Positions 1 to 7,343 of a stretch of 7,739 nucleotides of DNA are shown here, piece after piece (the stretch's first letter is position 1; every line of letters starts with the position of its first letter). Position numbers and translations under genes: made by a program. The DNA comes from MA-ANB-1 sp040878225 (GTDB lineage: Bacteria; Actinomycetota; Acidimicrobiia; Spongiisociales; ZC4RG35). Under the pieces are notes generated by a model. That model made no database searches and had not been told where the DNA came from. It saw nothing but the letters and a program-made list of their open reading frames with translations. Location: the NCBI GenBank assembly GCA_040878225.1, contig JBBDMR010000012.1, positions 1 to 7,739 of the forward strand, read 5' to 3'.

Positions 1-1
1 G

Positions 2-1558
2 GCCGCCGCGGCCGATCTCGGCCTGGCCGAGCACGCCCGGGCGGCGGAGACGTTGGCAGACGAGAGCGAGCGGCGTCTCGGCTTTCCCGGCGAGATCTAT
101 GTCATGGCGCTGGTCGGTGGGACCGGAGTGGGCAAGTCCTCGGTGCTCAACGCCCTCGCCGGTGAAGAAGTCAGCCCGGCGCGGGCTCTCCGCCCCACCA
201 CCGAACAGCCGATCGCCTGGGTGGCCAGCGAGGCGCAGGACGAGATCCGCCCGTTGCTGGATTGGCTGGGGGTCGAGCGAGTAGCGGGACACGACCACCC
301 CGACCTGGCCGGGGTGGCCATCCTCGATCTCCCCGACGTCGACAGTGTCCGCACTGAGCATCGGGCCACGGTCGACGCCCTCCTCCCCCGGGTTGACGCC
401 GTCGCCTGGGTGGTCGATCCGGAGAAGTACGACGACGAGCGGATCCACTCCTATCTCCGTCGATTGGCACCCCATGCCGATCGCATGCGATTCGTCTTCA
501 ACAAGGCCGACCGCATCGACCCCGATGAGAGGAAGATGCTTGCCGACGATCTCCGGCGCCAGCTGGCCGCCGACGGGATCCCCCATGCCCGGGTCGACGT
601 GGTGTCGGCCCAAGACGGCATCGGCATCGGCGAGCTTCGAACCGCACTTGCCCAAGCGGCCGACGCCAAGGCGATCGTGGCAGCAAGAGTGGCCACCGAT
701 GCCGCGGCAAGGACCGAGGAACTGGCCCGGGCGGCCGGTTTGGACCCGGACCGCCCCCACACCCCGTTACTGACCCCCGCAGAAAGGGAGACGGCGGTCA
801 CGGACGCGGTGCAAGGGGCGATGGCGGTAGTCGACCTCGACGGCGTTTCCCGACAGATGCAGGAAGCGGTCATGCACCGGGCCCACCGCCGGGGCGGGTC
901 GCTTCTAGCCCGGGTGCTGAGTCTCCTTTCGCTGATCACAGGGAGGAAGTCGAGAAAGGCCGATCCTGGCGCCTACCTCATCGACTGGCGGCGCCGGGGA
1001 AGCCTGGGCCACGTGCTCAACCCGGTCCGATCGGCTCTCGTCAAGGCCGTTGGGTCGCTGCCCGCCCAAACGCGACCCGCGATCATCGAGAACTTGGGGG
1101 CGGAGGACGTGGAGACCGCGGTCACCCGGGCGCTGGACCGCTCCACTCGCAAAGCCGCAGGGGAGATGACCGTGCCCAGCTCGATCGTGTGGCCGGTGGT
1201 TGGTTTCCTCCAGCTGTTCCTCGGCGCGGTGCTGTTGTTCGCCGTCGCCTGGTACCTCGTGCTGATCTTCGGTCCGAATCAGCTCGCCGTCGCCACCATC
1301 GACGTCCCCTATCTCGGCCCGGTGCCCTCGCCGCTGGTTCTGCTCACCGGCTCGCTCGCCCTGAGCATCCTCCTCGGCTTTCTGCTCAAACTTCACTCCG
1401 CCCGGATCGGCCGCCGCATCGGTCGGGAGGCAGCGGCCCGGGTGAGGGAGTCGGTCGCACAGGCGGTCACCACCGCCGGCTTCGCAGGCCTGGATCGGGT
1501 GGAAGATGCCCGGCGCCGCCTCGCCACCGTGTCAAATGACAGGTTCCCCAGCAGCTAG
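2..1558 (+). CDS. Membrane-anchored dynamin/Era-like GTPase (5' end outside window)
   Basis: This is a TRAFAC-class GTPase with a C-terminal membrane anchor. Numbering is from the TTG at 53. The P-loop GGTGVGKS lies at 22-29, a G2-like RPTT at 47-50, the G3-position DLPD at 92-95, NKAD (G4) at 150-153 and SA (G5) at 185-186. Two hydrophobic helices at about 379-405 and 428-446 form a hairpin near the C-terminus, so the GTPase domain should be cytoplasmic. The frame is open back to the window edge and reads plausible family sequence before the TTG (AAAADLGLAEHARAAETLAD), so the true start is probably upstream and the TTG is internal. The G3 motif carries Asp where classical GTPases have Gly; I recall this form from related actinobacterial GTPases. 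Such genes are often paired with a second dynamin-like GTPase upstream, which cannot be seen here. The cellular role is not known; membrane remodelling or cell-envelope work is a guess. Confidence 0.85.
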   Translation, partial: AAAADLGLAEHARAAETLADESERRLGFPGEIYVMALVGGTGVGKSSVLNALAGEEVSPARALRPTTEQPIAWVASEAQDEIRPLLDWLGVERVAGHDHPDLAGVAILDLPDVDSVRTEHRATVDALLPRVDAVAWVVDPEKYDDERIHSYLRRLAPHADRMRFVFNKADRIDPDERKMLADDLRRQLAADGIPHARVDVVSAQDGIGIGELRTALAQAADAKAIVAARVATDAAARTEELARAAGLDPDRPHTPLLTPAERETAVTDAVQGAMAVVDLDGVSRQMQEAVMHRAHRRGGSLLARVLSLLSLITGRKSRKADPGAYLIDWRRRGSLGHVLNPVRSALVKAVGSLPAQTRPAIIENLGAEDVETAVTRALDRSTRKAAGEMTVPSSIVWPVVGFLQLFLGAVLLFAVAWYLVLIFGPNQLAVATIDVPYLGPVPSPLVLLTGSLALSILLGFLLKLHSARIGRRIGREAAARVRESVAQAVTTAGFAGLDRVEDARRRLATVSNDRFPSS

Positions 1559-1638
1559 CAGGGGTGAAAGTCGGCCTGGATCAGAAACGCGCCAAGTCAC
1601 CTGCATCGAAACGGCGCACATATCGAGGCATCTGCATC

Positions 1639-4600
1639 TCACCCCGTCAAAGCCTCGCATCGGCTCTGCGCGGCATAGCGGGCACATTCGTCCGGCAAGA
1701 AGTCGCGTGTGAGTAGTTCTTCGGCGAGATCGCGCAGTCGGAACGGGTCCACGGGGAGACGCCGGATGCTCAGCCCGTCCGGGTAGAGGAGGTATTCGCC
1801 GTCTGGAGTGAATTGAACGACGGGAACGCCGATGTCCGATTCGAATTCGAGCAAGAGGTCACCTGAGTCGACATCCCAGAGTCGGACATGGTCGTCGAAT
1901 CCGACCGTCGCCACGATGCCATCGCTGTTCATGGCAGGGACGGGCGCGGCGCCGGTATGAGCTTGACGGCTGAACACCAGGGCATTGGCCATGTCTTCAC
2001 CTGCGAGCACTCGTTCCAGGTCGACGACCCACACGGTGCCGCTAGAAGTTCCGCCGATTACATACCGCCCGGTGGGGTCGAAGGCGACGACCAGGATGAA
2101 TCCGAACTCATCGCGATCGGACCGATTGAGACTCCCCAGTGACTCTCCGGCTGTCATATCCCAGACCTCCACCGTCACCTGGTCGGTGGCCACCAGGAAG
2201 CGCCCTCCAGCGAAGATGCCCTCAGGATTGAATTCGGCCGAGAACAGGTACTGATAGGGAATCGGGAGGACGGTGGTGCCCGTCTCGAGGTCGACGACGG
2301 CACTCTCGGCAGATTCGGGAGGATCGTCGGCGACGCAGCCCCACCCGCCGAGGACGACGAGGCTGTTGTCAGGTGTGACGGCGAGTGGTGAGCGGCACCT
2401 GTCGAACTCACGCACCACATCCCAACCCGGAAGGAGACGCATCGTCGATTCACCGTCCTGGGTGAGAGACCCGACCATTGTGAAGTCTGGGCTCACCAAG
2501 CGGAGACCGGCCAGGATCGACTGCCACTCGTTCTGGCTCAAGACCGTTTCCTGGTCACTCTCCAGGTCGACGAGGCGCAACCCGTCGTTTGGGTCTGGGA
2601 GATCACCACCCTGGTTCGTCGAGACGCGGTAGGCCAGAAACCGCTCGTCCGGAGAGATCTGATATCCCCACTGTGATTCCGCCAGAGCGATGCCGCCGAG
2701 CTCGTCCAGACCTTCCGGGGACACGTCCCACAACAGAGCGTCCTCTCCGTACGACAGGAGACGCTCCGATCCGACGAAGGCCAGTGAGAACACGTTCTCG
2801 TAGGTCCCTGACAACTGTAGATCCTTCCCATCGCGATCCAGCGGGACGACAGCGATGTCCGAGTCGAAACCGGAGTAGGCGAGGCGGGTGCCATCAGAAT
2901 CGAGGGCGACGGACAACACGGACGATGACTCCACATCGAACACGACTTCCCCGGTGGCGATCTCAGAGACCCTTATCCGGTCTCCCGCCCGGTAGGCGAG
3001 GCGGGAGTGGGATGCGTCTACGGCCGTGATCGCGTGATTCAAGTTCGCTATCGGCAGGTGGCCAACAACGGACCCGTCCACGCTCGAGAACGTCGTGAAC
3101 CCTGAACCCTCGATGGGAACGATCACGCTGTTCTCGTCGAGGAACACCGGACCTCCGACGGAGGATGACCCTTCGAACCGCGAGACTTCAGTGCCTTCCG
3201 CCCAGTCGAAGATCCTGACTTCCTGACCGGCGGACAACGCCAACCTGGCACCATCGGGACTGTGGGAGACCTGCATCCACCCGCGGTCGGTCTCCAGGCT
3301 CGTGACGCTGCTCATTGTCTCCAGATCGAAGATCACCACGTCCGGCACTCCGTCAGGTACCGAACGGAATATCTCCCCTTCGGGCGCGGCGTAGGTGACG
3401 GCAATCGTCTGGCCGTCCGGGTTGAAAGCAACGGCCCAGGCAGCGACGGAGGGGTGGTCGGGGCCGGGAAGAGTCCCGACGAGCAGGCCCTCCGTATCGA
3501 ACACATCGACGTCCCGGGGCGACACCTTGGAAGAGACGGCGAGAAGGGAGCCATCCGGAGCAGCGACGGGGAATACGATCTCTCCGGCAGGGAACCGGGA
3601 GACGAGTCTCCACTCGGCGATTGCCTGACCCATGGCACTTACCGCCTCCGACATGGGACTCCCTCCATCCCGTACAGATTCATCGAAGGCCTCGATGGCG
3701 ATGAGCAGGGCCAGTTCGGGATTCTCGTCGACGTGACTCCCCGATGCGGCTGCCAGCGCCCGGACCCGCGATTCGAGTGCCTCCAGCTGTGCTTCACCTC
3801 GCTGGAGGAAGGCGACCACCGCCAGGCTGCCCACCAAGAGCAATCCGACCGCCAGAGCCAGAATCACCCGCCTCCGCCGCCTCAGAGCGGTGTCGAGCTC
3901 GCTGGCTCGATGGGCGACGCCGGCGGCGATGTATCGGGACTCGTCACCGGTCAGCACCACGTGGGCCCGGGAGGCCCAGGTCTCGACGTCCTCGAGGCGT
4001 ACGCCACGGAGGAGATAGCTGGGGTCTTCGTTCGAGTCGATCCACTCCCGGGCCGACTCACTCACGCGACGGGCCAGCATCAGCGACTCACGGGCTTCCT
4101 CGATCCAGCCGGCGAGCCTCGACCACTCGGAGAGGAGGGCCTCATGGGCGACCTCCACCGTGGGTCCGCGCGTCACCGGGTCCCGGTCGAAGGTGAGCAG
4201 TCGGAAGCCGGCGAAAGCCTGCAGCGCCGATCCGAGCCCGGCCCGGTCGACGGCGAGGGATACCAGCTCCGCCTGTCGGGCCCGTCGACGCGTGACGGCA
4301 CCCGATGCGTCCACCGAGACCAGACGGAGGAAAACATGGTGAGCTGCAGCCTGACCCACCGCGCTAAGGCCTTCGTATAACTCCTCGGCTCGCCGACCCA
4401 GGGCTCCGGCCACCCCACCCGTCGCCTCGTAACCGGCGATGGTGAGAGTCGATCCATCCCGGTGGGCGAACATCTCGGTCAACGCGTACTGGAGAAGAGG
4501 CAGGGCGCCCGGTTGACCTTCGACATCCGCGATAATTCGCCCGACCAGCCCCGCCTCCAGTTCGAGGCCGACGTTCGTGGCCGGAGCGGCCACGGCGCGG

Positions 4601-6786
4601 GCGAGGCCCTCTCTGGTAGGGGGGCCTACCGTGATGATTCCGTCGGAAACTGCCTCGGCGAAGTCTGCGTAAGCGAGCGGGCGGTCGAGGAAGTCGGCTC
4701 GTATCGTCGTAACCACGCGGACCCGGCTTCGCTCGTCACTTGCGACGGCCATGAGGCTCTCGAGGAATCGTCGACGTGTGTCTTCGGAGCGAACCGTTGA
4801 GAAGAGCTCCTCGAACTGGTCTATGACTATGAGCAGGGTCGAGTCGTCGCCGGGAAGGATTTGTTTGCTTACCCTCAACAAACCGTCGGGCTGAGTCAGC
4901 TCATCCCGCATCCCGGCTGGTGCTCTCACCGCCACCCGGGACAGCGCGCCTTCCAGTTCCTCGAAGGGATACGAGCCCGGGAACATGTCCGTGATGAGCC
5001 AATCATTCGAGCCAAGAATCCGACCCGCCCTGAGGGCGGGAATGAGCCCCGCACGCACCAACGACGACTTGCCACTTCCGGATGGCCCGACAACGGTCAC
5101 AAGACGGTGCGAGTCAACCCGCTCGAGGAGATCGTCGATGAGGGCGGTGCGGCCGTGGAAGTCGACCGCATCTTTCTCGACGAAAGCCCTGAGACCCTTG
5201 TATGGGTTGCGGGTGGGCTCGGTCACAGTCTCGACCACGACTGAGCCGGCTACGACGTCGGCTCCCGCCGCCCTGCGCAGCTCCCGCAGGTACTCGTCGA
5301 CGCTCGCGAAGCGCTCTTGGGGATCGATAGCAGTCGCCCGAGCAACCACGGCAGCCAGTGACGTCGGAATATCCGGACGAGCCTCACTGAGATCGGGTAT
5401 GGACGTCGAGGCAATGGGCACGCCGGAGAGGAGGTGGAAAGTGAGTGCTCCTAGCGCGTATATGTCGGAGCGGACCGTGGGGCCTCCGCCGGAGGCCTTC
5501 TCGGGGGCGATGTGACGTTTCGAGACCGGGACAGTGCTCCCGTCGTCACCGAGAGGGGTGAACACTCCGAAGTCGGAGAGATAGGTGTTGCCGTCCTCGT
5601 CGAGAAGAATGTTCCCTGGCTTCAGATCACGATGCATCACGCCACGTCGGTGGGCATGGGAGAGGGCGCTCCCCACCTGGTCGAGCAGGCGCAATGCCGG
5701 CCCGAGGCTCCAACCGCCATGTTGGAGAGCTCCGTCGAGGCTGCCGCCCCTCATAAGCGGCATGACCAGGTAGGCGCCGGTCGGATCTCTCCAGTAGTCG
5801 TGGAGGGGAAGGATGTGGGGGTGCTCCAGATTGGCAGCGATCTGGGCCTCTCGCTCGAAACGGGCGACAAAAGCACGGTCATTGGCGTATGCGGGCTGGA
5901 TGACCTTTATCGCCACTTCGCGAGAGATCGATGGCTGGTAGGCGCGATAGACGACGCCGAAATCGCCCCGGCCGACAACATCGCGGAGCTCGTATCCACG
6001 AATCGATCCACTCCGGTCTCCACCCGGCGTCGACCCTGCCCGGTCGGCTTTGATCAGTAGTGATGGGTCCTGGTCGAGGATCTGCTGTTCGAGTTGTCGC
6101 AGGTCGGACCCTGGCTCGATTCCGAGATCGTCGACGAGCCGGGTCCTGGCCTGTTGGTACGCACGCAGTGACTCCGCCTGGCGACCTGCCCTGTAGAGGG
6201 CGAGCATCAGGTGGGCCCAGAATCTCTCCCGGAAGGGGTGGTCACGAACCAATGCCTCAAGTTCGCCCACCAGCCCCCCGGCGCGACCGATAGCGAGATC
6301 GGCCTCGATCCGCGCCTCGATGGCGTTCACCCGCATTTCGTCGAGACGCTGAGTCTCGAGCTGGAGCTCGGGGTGGTCGATACCACCATATGCCGTACCG
6401 AACCACATGCCCAAGCCCTCGAGGAGGGTCGCCCTCGCGGCGGCGGGATCCGACTCGAGGAGGCCCATTCCTTTTACAACACGCTCCTCGAAGGCGAGCA
6501 CATCGAAGGTGTTTGCGTCCACCTCGATGAGGTAACCGTCGGCCCTACGCACGATCGAATCGGAACCGATGGCGCGACGGAGGTTGTAGATGTAACTCTG
6601 GACCGTGGCTCTGGCCGCTTCGGGCGGCTCTCCGGACCAGACCGAGTCGATGAGAGCGTCCTGGGTGACGAGGCGGTTTGCCGAGTGGAGCAGGACCGCG
6701 AGCACTATCCGCTGGCGGAGACCACCCAGCTTCGCGTAGTCATCGTCGACCTGGACCGAGATCGGTCCGAGCGCGCGGTATCTCAC
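1639..6786 (-). CDS. SARP/BTAD - Ser/Thr kinase - nSTAND NTPase - TM - double beta-propeller regulator
   Basis: This is a 1715-residue one-polypeptide signalling protein. Residues 1-95 form an OmpR/SARP-type winged helix (MRYRALGPISV start, TVQSYIYNLRRAI recognition region). Residues about 97-245 are BTAD, ending LGIEPGSDLRQLEQQ. The protein kinase spans about 264-505: glycine loop GRGDFG 272-277, K294, HRDLKPGN with D387 and N392, DFG 405-407, APE 427-429. The nSTAND1-type NTPase spans about 527-920: Walker A GPSGSGKSS 567-575, Walker B-like LLIVIDQFEELF with D656, and the family signature VEVAHEALL from 877. Five Arg (969-973) precede one membrane helix at 974-994, which predicts N-in/C-out. 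A helical linker leads to propeller repeats at about 1070-1680 and a tail with C1701 and C1710. The GTG at 6786 is chosen because the winged helix begins there and GAGGAG lies upstream; the frame stays open for 123 more codons, but these look non-coding. The kinase has all catalytic residues and is probably active. Domain calls are firm; the signal and targets are unknown. Confidence 0.92.
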   Translation of the reverse strand: MRYRALGPISVQVDDDYAKLGGLRQRIVLAVLLHSANRLVTQDALIDSVWSGEPPEAARATVQSYIYNLRRAIGSDSIVRRADGYLIEVDANTFDVLAFEERVVKGMGLLESDPAAARATLLEGLGMWFGTAYGGIDHPELQLETQRLDEMRVNAIEARIEADLAIGRAGGLVGELEALVRDHPFRERFWAHLMLALYRAGRQAESLRAYQQARTRLVDDLGIEPGSDLRQLEQQILDQDPSLLIKADRAGSTPGGDRSGSIRGYELRDVVGRGDFGVVYRAYQPSISREVAIKVIQPAYANDRAFVARFEREAQIAANLEHPHILPLHDYWRDPTGAYLVMPLMRGGSLDGALQHGGWSLGPALRLLDQVGSALSHAHRRGVMHRDLKPGNILLDEDGNTYLSDFGVFTPLGDDGSTVPVSKRHIAPEKASGGGPTVRSDIYALGALTFHLLSGVPIASTSIPDLSEARPDIPTSLAAVVARATAIDPQERFASVDEYLRELRRAAGADVVAGSVVVETVTEPTRNPYKGLRAFVEKDAVDFHGRTALIDDLLERVDSHRLVTVVGPSGSGKSSLVRAGLIPALRAGRILGSNDWLITDMFPGSYPFEELEGALSRVAVRAPAGMRDELTQPDGLLRVSKQILPGDDSTLLIVIDQFEELFSTVRSEDTRRRFLESLMAVASDERSRVRVVTTIRADFLDRPLAYADFAEAVSDGIITVGPPTREGLARAVAAPATNVGLELEAGLVGRIIADVEGQPGALPLLQYALTEMFAHRDGSTLTIAGYEATGGVAGALGRRAEELYEGLSAVGQAAAHHVFLRLVSVDASGAVTRRRARQAELVSLAVDRAGLGSALQAFAGFRLLTFDRDPVTRGPTVEVAHEALLSEWSRLAGWIEEARESLMLARRVSESAREWIDSNEDPSYLLRGVRLEDVETWASRAHVVLTGDESRYIAAGVAHRASELDTALRRRRRVILALAVGLLLVGSLAVVAFLQRGEAQLEALESRVRALAAASGSHVDENPELALLIAIEAFDESVRDGGSPMSEAVSAMGQAIAEWRLVSRFPAGEIVFPVAAPDGSLLAVSSKVSPRDVDVFDTEGLLVGTLPGPDHPSVAAWAVAFNPDGQTIAVTYAAPEGEIFRSVPDGVPDVVIFDLETMSSVTSLETDRGWMQVSHSPDGARLALSAGQEVRIFDWAEGTEVSRFEGSSSVGGPVFLDENSVIVPIEGSGFTTFSSVDGSVVGHLPIANLNHAITAVDASHSRLAYRAGDRIRVSEIATGEVVFDVESSSVLSVALDSDGTRLAYSGFDSDIAVVPLDRDGKDLQLSGTYENVFSLAFVGSERLLSYGEDALLWDVSPEGLDELGGIALAESQWGYQISPDERFLAYRVSTNQGGDLPDPNDGLRLVDLESDQETVLSQNEWQSILAGLRLVSPDFTMVGSLTQDGESTMRLLPGWDVVREFDRCRSPLAVTPDNSLVVLGGWGCVADDPPESAESAVVDLETGTTVLPIPYQYLFSAEFNPEGIFAGGRFLVATDQVTVEVWDMTAGESLGSLNRSDRDEFGFILVVAFDPTGRYVIGGTSSGTVWVVDLERVLAGEDMANALVFSRQAHTGAAPVPAMNSDGIVATVGFDDHVRLWDVDSGDLLLEFESDIGVPVVQFTPDGEYLLYPDGLSIRRLPVDPFRLRDLAEELLTRDFLPDECARYAAQSRCEALTG

Positions 6787-6801
6787 GACTGAATTTGTAC
6801 T

Positions 6802-6813
6802 CTCCTCGAGGAG
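6802..6813 (-). promoter_or_regulatory. Shine-Dalgarno of the kinase-regulator gene, inside a perfect 12-bp palindrome
   Basis: On the minus strand GAGGAG (6807 to 6802) lies 15 nt before the GTG at 6786. This is longer than the usual 5-9 nt, but no closer purine-rich site exists. The site is half of the perfect palindrome CTCCTCGAGGAG (6802-6813). The anti-Shine-Dalgarno-like CTCCTC therefore sits directly beside it in the leader RNA, though a zero-loop hairpin could pair only partly within one molecule. The long spacing leaves some doubt about the exact start. Confidence 0.5.
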
Positions 6814-6828
6814 TGTCTGTTGCCGCGA

Positions 6829-6862
6829 ATTGTCTCGGGCACCTCTGGGAATCCACTGGGAA
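6829..6862 (-). promoter_or_regulatory. Candidate SARP-type promoter of the kinase-regulator gene
   Basis: Read on the minus strand, two exact TTCCCAG heptamers (6862-6856 and 6851-6845) are separated by TGGA. They are followed by 10 nt and then the -10-like GACAAT (6834-6829; four of six bases match TATAAT). No TTGACA-like -35 is visible, and the heptamers occupy that place. SARP activators are known to bind heptamer direct repeats 11 bp apart that overlap the -35 region close to the -10 box, and the gene product carries such a domain. Transcription would start near 6822, giving a leader of about 36 nt. A second possible -10, TACAAA, lies 7 nt before the GTG. The repeats are seen directly; the promoter role is inferred. 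Confidence 0.5.
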
Positions 6863-6885
6863 GCGACACGATCTGATTCCCAGAG
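6843..6885. repeat. Heptamer cluster and 11-bp perfect inverted repeat (candidate operator)
   Basis: CTCTGGGAATC (6843-6853) is exactly complementary to GATTCCCAGAG (6875-6885), with a 21-bp spacer. Inside the left part CTGGGAA occurs twice in direct orientation, at 6845-6851 and 6856-6862, 11 bp apart. The third exact copy is inverted at 6877-6883. A weaker fourth element, CCACCAG at 6888-6894, matches TTCCCAG at four of seven positions and keeps the 11-bp step. The cluster lies wholly in the 130-bp gap between the divergent regulator and rhodanese genes, so it is a plausible shared operator. The likeliest ligand is the regulator's own winged-helix/BTAD unit, but another DNA-binding protein could use it. 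Confidence 0.65.
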
Positions 6886-6910
6886 AACCACCAGACACAT
6901 CTCGCATATT
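6877..6910 (+). promoter_or_regulatory. Candidate leaderless promoter of the rhodanese gene
   Basis: CATATT at 6905-6910 (four of six bases match TATAAT) ends 6 nt before the ATG at 6917. Transcription would therefore begin at or next to the start codon. The ATG has no Shine-Dalgarno sequence before it, which fits a leaderless message of the kind common in actinobacteria. TTCCCAG at 6877-6883 and the degenerate CCACCAG at 6888-6894 precede the -10 box, the second by exactly 10 nt. This mirrors the regulator's promoter on the other strand. There is no consensus -35. Confidence 0.45.
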
Positions 6911-6916
6911 GGACAC

Positions 6917-7318
6917 ATGTCGACGGAGCAAGGACGTCTGAAGCAAACCGCGGCCGATTTGGTGGCGGATGCGCTTCGACACCTGGTGAGCCTGACTCCC
7001 CAGGAGGTGAGCGATGAGCTGCTCGAAGGTGCCGTGCTCGTCGATGTGCGTGAAGAGGACGAACTCCATGTCGGGGGTTGGGTCGGTGACTCGGTGTGGG
7101 CACCCAGAGGGATGCTCGAGTTCTGGGCAGATCCGTCAGACAGGCGGCACCGCATCGAGTTCGACCCTGATCGCCGGCTGATCCTCTACTGCTCGACAGG
7201 GGAACGCTCCGCCATTGCCGCCGCCACGCTGCGGTCGATGGGTTATCGGGACGTATGCCTGCTCGACGGTGGGATCGAGGCCTGGAAACGGGAAGGACGA
7301 CCGGTGGAGATGCCGTGA
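6917..7318 (+). CDS. Single-domain rhodanese-like sulfurtransferase
   Basis: This 133-residue protein is a lone rhodanese domain preceded by a short N-terminal helix. The domain begins around LVDVREEDEL (41-50), continues through RGMLEFWADP (64-73), and has the catalytic loop CSTGERS with Cys92 as the persulfide-carrying residue. It ends with the family signature LDGGIEAWKREG (116-127). Single-domain rhodaneses transfer sulfane sulfur between thiol carriers such as thiosulfate, cyanide, thioredoxin or glutathione-type thiols; the substrate here cannot be read from sequence. There is no signal peptide, so it should be cytoplasmic. The ATG at 6917 is preferred over an in-frame TTG at 6830 because the TTG would make 29 extra unconserved residues across the promoter and heptamer cluster. 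It is transcribed away from the regulator gene and lies 25 nt before the PD40 gene, probably in one operon. Confidence 0.88.
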   Translation: MSTEQGRLKQTAADLVADALRHLVSLTPQEVSDELLEGAVLVDVREEDELHVGGWVGDSVWAPRGMLEFWADPSDRRHRIEFDPDRRLILYCSTGERSAIAAATLRSMGYRDVCLLDGGIEAWKREGRPVEMP

Positions 7319-7330
7319 GCACTCCACAAC

Positions 7331-7337
7331 GAGGAGG
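7331..7337 (+). promoter_or_regulatory. Shine-Dalgarno of the PD40 gene
   Basis: GAGGAGG lies 6 nt before the ATG at 7344. This is strong and well placed, and it settles the start over the adjacent in-frame TTG at 7341 and the ATG at 7359. The 25-nt gap after the rhodanese stop has no visible promoter or terminator, which supports cotranscription. Confidence 0.8.
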
Positions 7338-7343
7338 TATTTG

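Noticed and set aside
451..1396. Long minus-strand open frames (451-939, 905-1396) opposite the GTPase gene
   Set aside because: They are codon-bias shadows; the plus strand carries all the GTPase motifs and the membrane helices.
1589..1617. Possible terminator hairpin in the convergent gap (GCGCC 1589-1593 with GGCGC 1613-1617)
   Set aside because: Only five base pairs with a 19-nt loop and no T-run on either side; too weak to call. No other terminator is visible in 1559-1638.
1601..1638. Direct repeat CTGCATC at 1601-1607 and 1632-1638
   Set aside because: Only seven bases, two copies, with no spacing or context that suggests a function.
3262..4380. 372-codon plus-strand open frame opposite the kinase-regulator gene
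   Set aside because: It is antisense to well-conserved nSTAND, membrane and propeller coding sequence. Its translation resembles no family I know, and high GC easily leaves such frames open.
6787..7155. 123-codon upstream extension of the regulator frame
   Set aside because: It would run antisense through the rhodanese gene and the promoter region. It is Cys-rich (MCPICEMC) unlike the Cys-free N-terminal half, and the winged-helix domain begins right at the GTG at 6786.
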